Counted from the first letter of the stretch, positions 14,284 to 22,260 are shown. The stretch: 22,260 bases of DNA from an uncultured Lachnospiraceae bacterium (GCA_910578405.1 CAJTQO010000007.1:1-22260), one strand, 5' to 3'. Numbers and translations are program-made. Notes: a model not told the origin generated them from the sequence alone.

Positions 14284-17016
14284 ATGGACGGATTAAAAAG
14301 ATGGAAGAGGAATAAGGAGAAGGAAAAAGGGTGCGGTTTAAGGAAAAGCAAGGGCAGGGTGAAAGGGAAGGAAAAGGAAAGGGGCATTCAAAAATGGATT
14401 AGTTTCTTCCTGATAGTTAGTCTGCTGTCTGGCATAATAGGGTGCGGGGAAAGGGAAAATTTGCAGGAGGAAACGCATAACCGTGTAGAAAATACCACAA
14501 ATAAGGATGATGCGGATGGGGAATTGGCAGATGCGGAATATGCCAGAGCGGAAAAGAAGGATGCAGAGGAAAAGGTAATGGGGAGATACTTGGAGTCCAT
14601 GAATGGAGAGATGGCAGATTTCGCACAGGCAGGTTCCCGAATAGCGCGGCAGGAAGACGGAAGCCTGATTTTGTTCAGCCCAGACAGTGGAAAGTGGGTT
14701 TCCAAAGACGATGGCGTTACCTGGGAGCCGGAAGCTTTGGCCTGGTTTTCCCGGCTGAAAGCGGAAAATGCTTATATTATGGATATAGCAGTGGCCATGG
14801 ATGGCAGTGTGGGTGTAATTTATTGTGAAGCAGGGGAGGGGGAGCAGGGAGAAAGCGAAGATGGCCATCAAGGAAGGAAAGGGGATAACGCAGAGGACGG
14901 GCTAGAAAACGGAAAAAGGGAAGAAAAGAACGAAACCGCTTCCAAAGAAAGGGAGGAAGAGGATGAAACCGCTTCCAAAGAAAGGGAAGGAAAAGACGAA
15001 ACCGCTTCCAGGGAAACGGAAGGGAGTGGCGCCATAGAGAAACCGGACGGAAAAGGCGCAGACGCAAAAGAAGCGCAGGAAGAGTTGGCAGAGCCGCCCC
15101 TGGAAGGCGGCAGCGGGGAAAGAGGCGCAGTGCATCCCGTTTACAAGGTGTTTTCCAAGGAGGGAGACGGGGTGGAATTTGAGATACCGCCAGAGGAAGA
15201 CGGCTGGATGAACCACATGAATTTTTCGGAGGACGGAAAAATCTATGGGACGGCATTAAACGGAAAGATATATGAAATTGATTGGAAACAGGGGAGCCAG
15301 AGGGTCGTGGCGCAGACGGAAATCATGGCATATCATGTGGAAATATGGGGCGGGCGGCTGGTATGTTCCAGCAGCAGCGGATTGGACATTTTGGATGTGG
15401 AAACAGGGGAAACGGTGGAAGACCAGGCGCTGGACGATTTTTTGGAGACGCAGATGGGAAAGGATATGGTGTATGCCCAGACCGGGACACAGCCCCTGTT
15501 GGTGATACCTGCCGGGGAGGATATCCTGTACTTGCTTTGTGAGAAAGGGATTTTCCGTCATGTGCTGGGCGGAAATGTGGTGGAGCAGGTGGCGGACGGG
15601 GCTTTGAATTCCCTAAGCAATCCGGCGTTTTCGCTGGGAGACGGGATTATGCAGGGGGAAGATGGTTTTTTACTGTTGTTTGCCAATGGGCAGCTTGGCA
15701 GTTATGTATATCATCCGGATATTCCTGCTGTGCCGGATATTATGCTTCGGGCATACAGTTTGCGGGAAAATGAAAAACTGAAGATGGCTATTGCCGTTTT
15801 CCAGGCAAAGCATCCGGAAGCGTATGTACGGTATGATATCGGTTTGGATGGGAATACTTCCGCTACCAGAGAGGATGCGCTGAAAAAGCTGAATATAGAG
15901 ATTGCGGCAGGAGATGGCCCGGATTTGTTCCTGTTGGATGATATGCCGCTTGCTTCTTATATGGAAAAGGGAATATTGGCGGATTTATCCCCTTTCTTGG
16001 AAAAAGCAGGAGAAGGGTGTTTCCCCAACATTCTCAGAGCGTTTGAAGCAGAGGGGAAAGTCCTGGCAGCGCCTATGGAATTTCTGCTGCCAATTGCAGG
16101 CGGGAAAAAGGAAGATGTGGAAAAACTAAAGGATTTGCCATCTTTTGTGCAGGCAGTCCGGCAGTATCGGGAGGAAAAGCCGCAAGGCAGCATACTTGGC
16201 TGGGTGCGGGAAGTGGATTTGCTCCGGCAGTTTTTATGGGTATGCGCCCCGGCGTGGACGGAAGACAACGGAAGTCTGGACGAAGACAGGCTGGAAGAGT
16301 TTTTTACCCATATGTCGGATTTATGGGAAGCGGAAAAAGAGGGAATCAGCGAAAAGATGCGCAGCGAAGTGGATGAGTTTTACTTGCGGATGGAGCGGCA
16401 GGGCAACACGGCAGAAGAGTTGGAAAAGTACCGGATAAATCATATTGGCTGGACAGGGGATCAGTATATGAGTGGAAAACAGGAGTTCTTTTTGGGCGGG
16501 ATTTCCTGTGCGTCGGAGCTTGACATGACGGTTTCCTATTTTCATATAGATGGGAAAGAGGACGGGGATTTTGCAGCTTATGGAGGACAGGTGCAGGATG
16601 TGTTCATACCACAATCCATTGTGGGAATCAGCGCTGCATCCAGGCAGCAGGAAATGGCGGCGGAGTTGATGGAGATATTGTTGGAAACATCCTATTGGAG
16701 CGGGTTAAGCTTGAAGGAAGAGCAGCTACGGGAGGATTTGCGCGCCAATGCCACAAAGGACGGGGTAAGTTATGCATCGGCAGGAGGCGCTGAGATGGAT
16801 GGGACTTATGTCATCCTGGAAATATATCCGGCTTCGGAAGAGGAAGCAGACCGTCTGGTTCAAATGGCAGCCAGTGCAAAAGAGCCTTATGTCAGAAACA
16901 GGATTTTGGAAGAGGCCGTTTGCGCGGTAGGGGAAAAGGTGTTAAAAGGGGAGATGGATGCCAGAGAAGGGGTGCAGGAAGTAAAACAACGTGTGGCGCT
17001 TTCCATGGCAGAGTAG
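14284..17016 (+). CDS. Lipoprotein: Asp-box propeller-like domain fused to family 1 extracellular solute-binding domain
   Basis: A 910-residue surface lipoprotein. A long basic n-region (1-38) precedes a hydrophobic stretch (39-53) and the lipobox IIGC with Cys54. Residues about 98-480 look like a beta-propeller: an exact Asp-box (S140-x-D-x-G-x-T-W147) and repeated blade-like strands (DGSVGVIY, NGKIYEIDW, DILYLLCEKGIF). Residues about 487-910 are a sugar-type solute-binding domain, with LRENEKLKMAIAVFQAKHPE and DALKKLNIEIAAGDGPDLFLLDDMP. A Glu/Lys/Gly-rich insert (about 184-282) with three 11-residue repeats is absent from the paralogue downstream. It probably captures a substrate for the two permeases downstream. 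The start follows AAAGGAG at 14265-14271. The ligand is unknown; a carbohydrate is only the family default. Confidence 0.88.
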   Translation: MDGLKRWKRNKEKEKGCGLRKSKGRVKGKEKERGIQKWISFFLIVSLLSGIIGCGERENLQEETHNRVENTTNKDDADGELADAEYARAEKKDAEEKVMGRYLESMNGEMADFAQAGSRIARQEDGSLILFSPDSGKWVSKDDGVTWEPEALAWFSRLKAENAYIMDIAVAMDGSVGVIYCEAGEGEQGESEDGHQGRKGDNAEDGLENGKREEKNETASKEREEEDETASKEREGKDETASRETEGSGAIEKPDGKGADAKEAQEELAEPPLEGGSGERGAVHPVYKVFSKEGDGVEFEIPPEEDGWMNHMNFSEDGKIYGTALNGKIYEIDWKQGSQRVVAQTEIMAYHVEIWGGRLVCSSSSGLDILDVETGETVEDQALDDFLETQMGKDMVYAQTGTQPLLVIPAGEDILYLLCEKGIFRHVLGGNVVEQVADGALNSLSNPAFSLGDGIMQGEDGFLLLFANGQLGSYVYHPDIPAVPDIMLRAYSLRENEKLKMAIAVFQAKHPEAYVRYDIGLDGNTSATREDALKKLNIEIAAGDGPDLFLLDDMPLASYMEKGILADLSPFLEKAGEGCFPNILRAFEAEGKVLAAPMEFLLPIAGGKKEDVEKLKDLPSFVQAVRQYREEKPQGSILGWVREVDLLRQFLWVCAPAWTEDNGSLDEDRLEEFFTHMSDLWEAEKEGISEKMRSEVDEFYLRMERQGNTAEELEKYRINHIGWTGDQYMSGKQEFFLGGISCASELDMTVSYFHIDGKEDGDFAAYGGQVQDVFIPQSIVGISAASRQQEMAAELMEILLETSYWSGLSLKEEQLREDLRANATKDGVSYASAGGAEMDGTYVILEIYPASEEEADRLVQMAASAKEPYVRNRILEEAVCAVGEKVLKGEMDAREGVQEVKQRVALSMAE
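14932..15030 (+). repeat. 33-bp in-frame tandem repeat, three units
   Basis: Units at 14932-14964, 14965-14997 and 14998-15030 begin GAAACCGCTTCCA and encode ETASKEREEED, ETASKEREGKD and the degenerate ETASRETEGSG. They lie in the charged insert of the first lipoprotein, probably an exposed loop or linker between propeller strands, and preserve the frame. Confidence 0.9.
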
Positions 17017-17153
17017 GCAATGGAAGGAAAAAGGCAAAGCGGCATGAGAAAGAAAAGAAGCGTGTTTGCACATTGCTTTTTGGCAGATGTCAGGAATGCA
17101 TGCTCAGATACGTTTTGGAAAGGGAAAGGAAAATGGAAGGAAAATGTTTCAGG

Positions 17154-17170
17154 GCCGCCCAAAGGGCGGC
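17154..17170 (+). other. Strong hairpin between the two lipoprotein genes
   Basis: GCCGCCC (17154-17160) and GGGCGGC (17164-17170) form a perfect GC-rich 7-bp stem with an AAA loop in the 200-bp spacer 17017-17216. No T-run follows, so termination is unlikely; it might protect or process the mRNA between the paralogous genes. The rest of the spacer is purine-rich, with a 50-codon frame at 17044-17196 that I do not support as a gene. Confidence 0.5.
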
Positions 17171-17216
17171 AGACAGAAAAAGAGCTTCCAAGATAAGGTT
17201 GGAGCGGGGGGATGCA

Positions 17217-19661
17217 ATGAGGCAGGAAGCATTTGGAAAAGTAAGCGGGGAAAGCAGAGACGGAAAGGGGAAACGGCGTAAAGGGATGGGACTTTTACTG
17301 GCATTCCTCCTCCTGCTTGGCAGTATTGTCCCTGTAGGCTGCGGTGGGGCAGGAAGCGGGGAAAATGAAGACGGCAGGGCAAAGAGGAACGAAGGCGCCA
17401 AGAAGGCAGGAAGCGCAGGCGGGCAGGAAGAAGCCGGGGAAAAAGTAATGGGAAGGTATGTGGAAACGATGAACGATTCGTTAAACGGCCTTCTTATGGC
17501 TGGGAGCCGGATTTTAGAACAGGAGGACGGAAGTCTGGTTATTTTCAGTTCCTATAGCGGGAGATGGGTTTCCAAAGACCAGGGGGCGACTTGGGAAAAG
17601 GATACGCCGGAGTGGCTTGCGGATATGATAGAAAGAAAGGTATATTTCATGGATATCACGGCGGCAAAAGACGGTAGCGTGGGTGTGATATATGAAGAAG
17701 CCGGTGGGGAGGAGGCAGACAGCGGGGGAGCGCAGGCAGACGATGACGAAGGGGACCATGCGCAAGGCGTGCATCCAAACTACATGGTGGTTTCCCCAAG
17801 TGGGGAGAAAACGGAATTTGAAATCCCCTATGAGCCGTCCGATTATCTGCGCCGGCTTGGTTTTGCCGGGGATGGGAAGCTGTTTGGCGTAACCCTTGGA
17901 GACAGGATATATGAAATTGACTGGCAGCAGGGGGAAAGCAGACTGGTTGCGGAAGTGGAAGACGGAGGGGACTATTTTGATGTGTGGAACGGGAGGCTGA
18001 TTTGCGTTAGCGGGAGAGGGGTTTCACTGTATGATGCGGTATCGGGGGAAGAAATGCCGGATAAGGCATTGGAGGAATTTGTGGATAACCAGATAGGAAG
18101 CGCCCTTAACCATTCGGACGGTTATTACCAGCCACTGTTAATCATACCGGATGGGGAGGACACCCTGTACCTTGTTTGTGAAAAAGGGATTTTCCGGCAT
18201 GTTTGGGGAGGGAGCCTGATGGAGCAGTTGGCGGACGGAAGCCTGAATTCTTTGAGCAATCCATCCTGTCGTATAGCGGACGGCATTATGTTGGAAAACG
18301 GAACATTTGTAGTGATAATGGGAGGCGGGCTGGTGGCCAGCTATGCGTATGACCCGGATATGCCAGCAACGCCTAAGCTTAGTCTAAGGGCGTACAGTCT
18401 AAGGGAAAATGAACGGCTCAAAAAGGCAATAGCCACATATCATGCAGAGCATCCGGAAGTGTATATCCGTTATGAGATAGGGATGGCAGAAGGAACGTCC
18501 GTCACAAGGGAAGATGCGTTAAAAAAGCTGAATACAGAGATTGCGGCAGGAAACGGGCCGGATTTCTTTCTGTTGGATGATATGCCTGTAAACTCTTACA
18601 TAGAGAAAGGCATTCTGGCGGACTTAACCCCCTATTTGGAAAAAGAGACAGGGGACGGGTATTTCCAGAATATTCTGCGGGCTTTTGAAAAGGATGGAAA
18701 AATCTTCGCTGTGCCTACGGATTTTAAACTTCCGTTTCTTGCAGGCAGTGAGGAAATCATAGGACAAATGGAAGGGCTGGCTTCCATTGCCAGTGCGGCG
18801 GAAACGTACCGGGAAGGGAATGCAGGCGGAAGTCTGTTTGGGATGGCGCAGGAGAGGGCATTGCTGACAAAATTTTTTATGGTGTGCGCGCCTGCCTGGA
18901 TAGCGGAGGACGGAACGGTCAAGGAAGGGGAGTTAGAGGAATTTTTCCTGCAGATGCAGCGTATCTGGGAGGCGGAGAAGAGGGGAATTACAGAGGGGCA
19001 AAGGAAAGAGGAAGAGGATTATTACAAGGGGATGGAGCAGGATACGGAATATACAAAAGAAGAAATAGATGAACTTTGGAGCAGTGCGTATATGCTTGGC
19101 GGGAACCGGTATATGGTGGGAGAGCAGGAACTGTTTACAGGGATAGTGGATGGGTCGTTTGATTTTGATGTGGTAAATTCCTATTTCCGGGTGAATGGGA
19201 GGGAAGATGGAGATTTTGGGGTATTTGGAGGACAGGTCACAAATGTATTTATCCCAGGAAGCATTGCCGGAATCAGCCAGACGTCGGAAAATAAGCAGGT
19301 GGCAGGGGAGTTGTTTCAGACTTTGGCAGGTACGGATTTTGGCGGCCTTGTATTAAGCAAAGAGCAGACAAAGAAAAACTTATTAGTCAACGCGACACAA
19401 GACGGGGAAAGCTATGGCTCTATGGGGGGAAAATCCGAAGAGGATGGAACGTACGTTTATCTGGAGATTTACCCGGCAACGCAAGAGCAAGTTGAACGGC
19501 TGATTGAGATGGCAGAGCAGGCCAGTGAGCCTTATCTGAAAAACAAAGTATTGGAAGAGGCTGTCTGTGATGCAGGGATTCAAGTGTTGGAAGGCAGGAT
19601 TTCCGTTAAGGAGGCCGTTCAGGAAGTGGGGAAGAGGGTATCCCTCTATATGGCGGAGTAA
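17217..19661 (+). CDS. Second lipoprotein paralogue: Asp-box propeller-like plus solute-binding domain
   Basis: An 814-residue paralogue of the preceding gene, similar along its length. A basic n-region (1-23) and hydrophobic core (24-40) lead to VPVGC with Cys42; proline at -3 makes the lipobox slightly unusual. The Asp-box is S119-x-D-x-G-x-T-W126. Propeller-like strands continue to about 385, and the solute-binding domain runs from about 388 to the end, with LRENERLKKAIATYHAEHPE and DALKKLNTEIAAGNGPDFFLLDDMP. The charged insert of the first copy is reduced to a short Asp/Gly-rich loop (about 162-184). I chose the ATG at 17217, with GGAG at 17201-17204 and a G-run at 17206-17211; the frame is open back into the first lipoprotein gene, but that part has no signal-peptide logic. 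The permease gene follows after 25 bp. Confidence 0.88.
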   Translation: MRQEAFGKVSGESRDGKGKRRKGMGLLLAFLLLLGSIVPVGCGGAGSGENEDGRAKRNEGAKKAGSAGGQEEAGEKVMGRYVETMNDSLNGLLMAGSRILEQEDGSLVIFSSYSGRWVSKDQGATWEKDTPEWLADMIERKVYFMDITAAKDGSVGVIYEEAGGEEADSGGAQADDDEGDHAQGVHPNYMVVSPSGEKTEFEIPYEPSDYLRRLGFAGDGKLFGVTLGDRIYEIDWQQGESRLVAEVEDGGDYFDVWNGRLICVSGRGVSLYDAVSGEEMPDKALEEFVDNQIGSALNHSDGYYQPLLIIPDGEDTLYLVCEKGIFRHVWGGSLMEQLADGSLNSLSNPSCRIADGIMLENGTFVVIMGGGLVASYAYDPDMPATPKLSLRAYSLRENERLKKAIATYHAEHPEVYIRYEIGMAEGTSVTREDALKKLNTEIAAGNGPDFFLLDDMPVNSYIEKGILADLTPYLEKETGDGYFQNILRAFEKDGKIFAVPTDFKLPFLAGSEEIIGQMEGLASIASAAETYREGNAGGSLFGMAQERALLTKFFMVCAPAWIAEDGTVKEGELEEFFLQMQRIWEAEKRGITEGQRKEEEDYYKGMEQDTEYTKEEIDELWSSAYMLGGNRYMVGEQELFTGIVDGSFDFDVVNSYFRVNGREDGDFGVFGGQVTNVFIPGSIAGISQTSENKQVAGELFQTLAGTDFGGLVLSKEQTKKNLLVNATQDGESYGSMGGKSEEDGTYVYLEIYPATQEQVERLIEMAEQASEPYLKNKVLEEAVCDAGIQVLEGRISVKEAVQEVGKRVSLYMAE

Positions 19662-19686
19662 CGGTTTGGGAAAGGGGCGTGATAGT

Positions 19687-20517
19687 ATGATGGGGAAAAA
19701 GCGGGCCTGGATTTTTTTCCTTCTCCCCAGTTTGGGCGGGGTGTTTGTGTTTGTGGTCTGCCCTTTTGCGGATGTGGTCAGGCGTTCCTTTCTCACTGCC
19801 ATGACCGGGCAGTTTGTAGGGCTGTGGAATTACCGGATGGTGTTTGGGAATATGGCGTTTCGCACGGCAATGAAGAATACCTTTTTCTTTACCGCTTTCT
19901 GCATCCCTATCCTGGTGTCGTTTGGGCTGTTGGTTGCCTTGGCGATATCCCGTGTGAAACATATAAGGCTGTTGAAATCACTGTATCTGTTTCCCATGGC
20001 GATGCCTACGGCGGCCATTGTCATTGTGTGGAAAATGCTATTTTACAAACAAGGGTTTGTGAATAAATATTTGCAGGGGCAGGAAACGGCTTTGATGGAT
20101 TATCTTGGCACGGAAGCGGCTTTTTACCTGCTGGCCGGCACTTATATATGGAAAAATATGGGATATACGGTGACGCTTTGGCTGGCCGGACTGATGGGAA
20201 TCAGCGGTGAAATGCTGGAAGCGGCGAAGGTGGACGGGGCGGGCAGGATGCAGAGGCTTTTTTATGTGCTGCTGCCCAATTTGAAAGGAAGTATGTATAT
20301 TATTGTGGTGCTTTCCTTTTTGAATTCTTTTAAAATATACCGGGAGGCATATCTGGTAGCCGGGTCGTATCCCCACGAAAGCATCTATATGTTGCAGCAT
20401 CTGTTCAATAACTGGTTTGTGAATTTGGATTTGGATAAAATGGCTGCGGCAGCGGTGGTCTGCGGGGCAGTGTTCCTGGCTGGAATCTTGCTGTTGCAAA
20501 GGGCTTGGGAGCAGTGA
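19687..20517 (+). CDS. ABC transporter permease, MalF/UgpA-like
   Basis: A 276-residue inner-membrane permease of the binding-protein-dependent CUT1-type sugar importers. Six hydrophobic segments are visible (about 8-28, 66-88, 99-118, 145-168, 204-222, 254-270). The cytoplasmic EAA loop that docks with the ATPase is intact: EMLEAAKVDGAGRMQRLFYVLLP (175-197). Two adjacent ATGs at 19687 and 19690 follow AAAGGGG (19671-19677, 9 nt); the longer frame from 19567 overlaps the lipoprotein gene and is rejected. It would form a heterodimer with the next permease. No ATPase is encoded in the visible operon, so it may use a shared MsmX-type ATPase or one downstream. Confidence 0.93.
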   Translation: MMGKKRAWIFFLLPSLGGVFVFVVCPFADVVRRSFLTAMTGQFVGLWNYRMVFGNMAFRTAMKNTFFFTAFCIPILVSFGLLVALAISRVKHIRLLKSLYLFPMAMPTAAIVIVWKMLFYKQGFVNKYLQGQETALMDYLGTEAAFYLLAGTYIWKNMGYTVTLWLAGLMGISGEMLEAAKVDGAGRMQRLFYVLLPNLKGSMYIIVVLSFLNSFKIYREAYLVAGSYPHESIYMLQHLFNNWFVNLDLDKMAAAAVVCGAVFLAGILLLQRAWEQ

Positions 20518-20703
20518 GGTTATTTGCAAAAGGCTTTTGGGATGGTCGCGGAACGGATAGGGCAGGAGAAAAAAGCAGGAAGAAGGGGCGTATGGAAGGA
20601 TATGGGAAAAGGGAGAGTGGGAAAGGGAAGAGTGGGAAAGAGAAGGGAAGAGGGCAGACGTGCGGATTGTTGGATGTCTATAGGCCGGGAGGCGTTAGAA
20701 TTT
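20518..20703 (+). other. Purine-rich spacer between the two permease genes
   Basis: These 186 bp are mostly purine, including a tandem repeat AGAGTGGGAAAGGGA-like block near 20611-20645. The + frame of the next permease is open through it from a TTG at 20524, giving a Lys/Arg/Gly-rich peptide without structure, so I treat it as spacer, though a long basic N-terminus cannot be excluded. Confidence 0.5.
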
Positions 20704-21564
20704 ATGAGGAAAAGGGAAGAGGTATGGAAAGGGCGCTTGTTGGAAGGGGTCTTGCTGCTGCCTGCTTTGCTGGTATGCATTCCGGTTATTATCCTGCTTA
20801 CAGGTTCGGTTATGGGACGGGGGGAGCTGGCGGCTTATTTGCGCCCGGTTTTAAGTGAAACGAGCGGTTTTATTTCCTGGAAGCTGATGCCGGATTATCC
20901 CACGTTTGCCAATTACAAACGCCTGCTTTTGGAAACGCCGCAGTTTTTTGTCTTGTTTTGGAATTCCATGGGGATGGTTTTTGCAATTCTGGCAGGGCAG
21001 CTTTTGGTAGGCGTGCCGGCGGCATGGGCATTTGCAGCCTATGAGTTTCCGCTGCGCAAGTGGGCGCTTACGGTATATATTGTTTTAATGCTTCTGCCGT
21101 TTCAGGTAACGATGTTATCCAGCTATTTGGTGTTGGATGGCATGGGGTTAATGAATACGCAAAAAGCCATCGTGTTGCCTGCGGTTTTTTCCACCTTTCC
21201 GGTGTTTATCTGTTATGGGGGGTTTTTGCAGATACCAAAGGAACTGTTTGAGTCGGCCAGAATGGATGGGGCAGGGGAGGCGCTGATTTTTTTCAAATTT
21301 GGTTTGCCTTTGGGAAAGGGAGGCATTCTTTCTGCATTGGCGCTTGGCTTTTTGGAATATTGGAACTTGATGGAACAGCCGCTTGCTTTCTTAGAGGATA
21401 AGGCGTTGTGGCCTTTGTCGCTGTATTTGCCGGAAATTGGCTGGCAGCAGGCAGGCTATGCCTTTGCCGCTTCGGTCATTACTTTGATTCCGGCAGTGTT
21501 TGTGTTCCTGGCAGGACAGGATTACCTGGAACAGGGGATTGTGTATGCAGGATTGAAGGGATGA
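20704..21564 (+). CDS. ABC transporter permease, MalG/UgpE-like
   Basis: The partner permease, 286 residues from the chosen start. It has a first helix at about 12-33, a periplasmic segment with a WKLMPDYPTFANYKRL block (59-74) typical of MalG-like proteins, further helices at about 82-112, 118-138, 155-173, 207-222 and 255-275, and an EAA loop, KELFESARMDGAGEALIFFKFGLP (179-202). The ATG at 20704 has GGGAGG at 20687-20692 (11 nt) and places ten residues before helix 1, as usual for the family. Starts upstream (TTG 20524, ATG 20542, 20602, 20674) would add a basic low-complexity tail. The C-terminus EQGIVYAGLKG is the normal MalG-type ending. Confidence 0.91.
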   Translation: MRKREEVWKGRLLEGVLLLPALLVCIPVIILLTGSVMGRGELAAYLRPVLSETSGFISWKLMPDYPTFANYKRLLLETPQFFVLFWNSMGMVFAILAGQLLVGVPAAWAFAAYEFPLRKWALTVYIVLMLLPFQVTMLSSYLVLDGMGLMNTQKAIVLPAVFSTFPVFICYGGFLQIPKELFESARMDGAGEALIFFKFGLPLGKGGILSALALGFLEYWNLMEQPLAFLEDKALWPLSLYLPEIGWQQAGYAFAASVITLIPAVFVFLAGQDYLEQGIVYAGLKG

Positions 21565-21643
21565 CAGTTTGGAGAGAGGATGGAAGGTGGAAAAGGGAGC
21601 AAGAGAGAGGAAAGGACAGGCAGGGAAGAATGGGGAAAAAAGA

Positions 21644-21812
21644 GGAAGTCGAATAAGAAAAAAAGGAAGGCAAATAAGGAAAAAGAGGAAGTCGAATAAG
21701 GAAAAAAGGAAGGCTGGTAAGGCAAAAAGGAAGTTGGGTAAGCAAAAAAAGGAAGTCGAATAAGGAAAAAAAGAAGGCGGATAGGGCAAAAGGAAGGGGA
21801 AAGGGAACGAAG
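21644..21812 (+). repeat. 21/22-bp tandem repeat, seven to eight units, polypurine
   Basis: Units start at 21644, 21665, 21687, 21708, 21729, 21751, 21772 and 21792; the best ones read GGAAGTCGAATAAGGAAAAA. Later units decay. The array lies in a 363-bp almost all-purine spacer (21565-21927) between the second permease and the adaptor gene. Because units are 21 or 22 bp, no frame is kept, and one frame is broken by TAA in several units, so it is not a repeat protein. It is not CRISPR: there are no spacers. Confidence 0.85.
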
Positions 21813-21927
21813 GGGAAGGACGGGAAGACGGAGAAAAGAACGGAAGGCAGGTGGGACAAAAGTGGAGGATGGGAAGCGGAGTGGGGAAAAGCAAGGTTTA
21901 GAGCTGTCTGTCAGAGGGCAGAGGAAA

Positions 21928-22260
21928 ATGGCAGCGGGTTTTGTCGTATTTCTAATCGCTATGTGGGTGTGTACTTTGGCGTCAAAAACCATTTATGCCT
22001 CCAAACTGCCCCAGGTACAGGCTGTGGAAGCGGAGAAAAAACGGATTGAGCATGTGGTGGAAAGCGATGGAATCATTAAACAGGGGAGTGACAAGGCCGT
22101 TCATACGCTGGCAGGGCTGCGGGTGGAGGGGATTAGCGTACGGGTTGGGGATGTGGTGGAAAAGGGGGATTTATTGTTTACTTTGGATTTGGAAGATTTG
22201 GCCGAAATCATAGAAAAGAAGGAATTGGAGGCGGCTAAGCTGGAATGCCAAATCAGTGAT
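21928..22260 (+). CDS. Membrane fusion (HlyD/MacA-like) adaptor protein, partial
   Basis: The first 111 residues of a periplasmic-adaptor-type protein that continues past the right edge. A hydrophobic anchor (about 4-18, GFVVFLIAMWVC) is followed by a strand-rich lipoyl/biotinyl-like segment: VEKKRIEH-type lead-in, GIIKQG, then LAGLRVEGISVRVGDVVEKGDLLFTLD (about 57-83), and the start of a helical hairpin (EIIEKKELEAAKLEC). In Gram-positive bacteria such proteins pair with MacB-like ABC exporters. ATG 21928 follows AGAGGG at 21913-21918 (9 nt); a GTG at 21862 in the same frame is an alternative. Its position behind two importer permeases is unusual. The gene order suggests an ATPase and exporter downstream, but that is outside the window. 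Confidence 0.8.
   Translation, partial: MAAGFVVFLIAMWVCTLASKTIYASKLPQVQAVEAEKKRIEHVVESDGIIKQGSDKAVHTLAGLRVEGISVRVGDVVEKGDLLFTLDLEDLAEIIEKKELEAAKLECQISD

Noticed and set aside
17044..17196. 50-codon + frame between the two lipoprotein genes
   Set aside because: No good ribosome binding site, no motif, and it contains the strong GC hairpin.
16920..17216. Upstream extension of the second lipoprotein frame
   Set aside because: It overlaps the first lipoprotein gene and would bury the signal peptide about 120 residues into the protein.
21569..21763. 64-codon Lys/Arg-rich + frame in the purine array
   Set aside because: Composition follows from the repeat, units do not keep a constant frame, and it ends inside the array.
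21644..21812. CRISPR-like look of the 21/22-bp array
   Set aside because: Units are directly adjacent with no unique spacers and no dyad in the repeat.

Overview
The window looks like chromosomal DNA from a Gram-positive, anaerobic Clostridia-type bacterium, most likely Lachnospiraceae. The evidence is the gene order dnaG - rpoD - trmK - Nif3-like, the style of the housekeeping proteins, strong AGGAGG-type ribosome binding sites, lipoprotein-anchored solute-binding proteins, and a class-A-like RNase P RNA. Assignment to a genus is not possible from the sequence alone.

The left part (1-9463) is housekeeping, all on the + strand: an alpha/beta-hydrolase esterase, a dGTPase-like HD hydrolase, primase (dnaG), the primary sigma factor (rpoD), tRNA m1A22 methyltransferase (trmK), a Nif3-family metal protein, a TGS-like/uridine-kinase fusion, and the RNase P RNA gene (rnpB). 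A 160-nt almost pure purine repeat tract sits just before trmK. The middle part (9643-11486) holds an unrecognised two-helix membrane protein and a ZIP-family metal transporter, which overlaps the tail of a convergent histidine kinase gene.

The right part (11455-22260) is the accessory region. A two-component system (OmpR-type regulator then kinase, - strand) is divergent from a + strand operon. That operon has two tandem paralogous lipoproteins, each with an Asp-box beta-propeller-like N-terminal half and a family-1 sugar-type solute-binding C-terminal half. It continues with two MalF/MalG-like ABC permeases, and then the start of a membrane-fusion (HlyD/MacA-like) protein that runs off the right edge. 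No ATPase gene lies between these genes. The 770-bp divergent region carries a promoter with a palindrome for the regulator gene, four 7-bp half-sites with an 11-bp period (PhoB-like boxes), a 168-nt near-perfect palindromic element with an alternative hairpin, and a possible 41-codon leader ORF.

The most plausible new system here is this regulated cluster: a sensor kinase controlling a propeller-fused solute-binding/import complex combined with an export-type adaptor. A second recurring oddity is that several genes are preceded by long purine-rich, partly tandem-repeated spacers instead of the usual short gaps.
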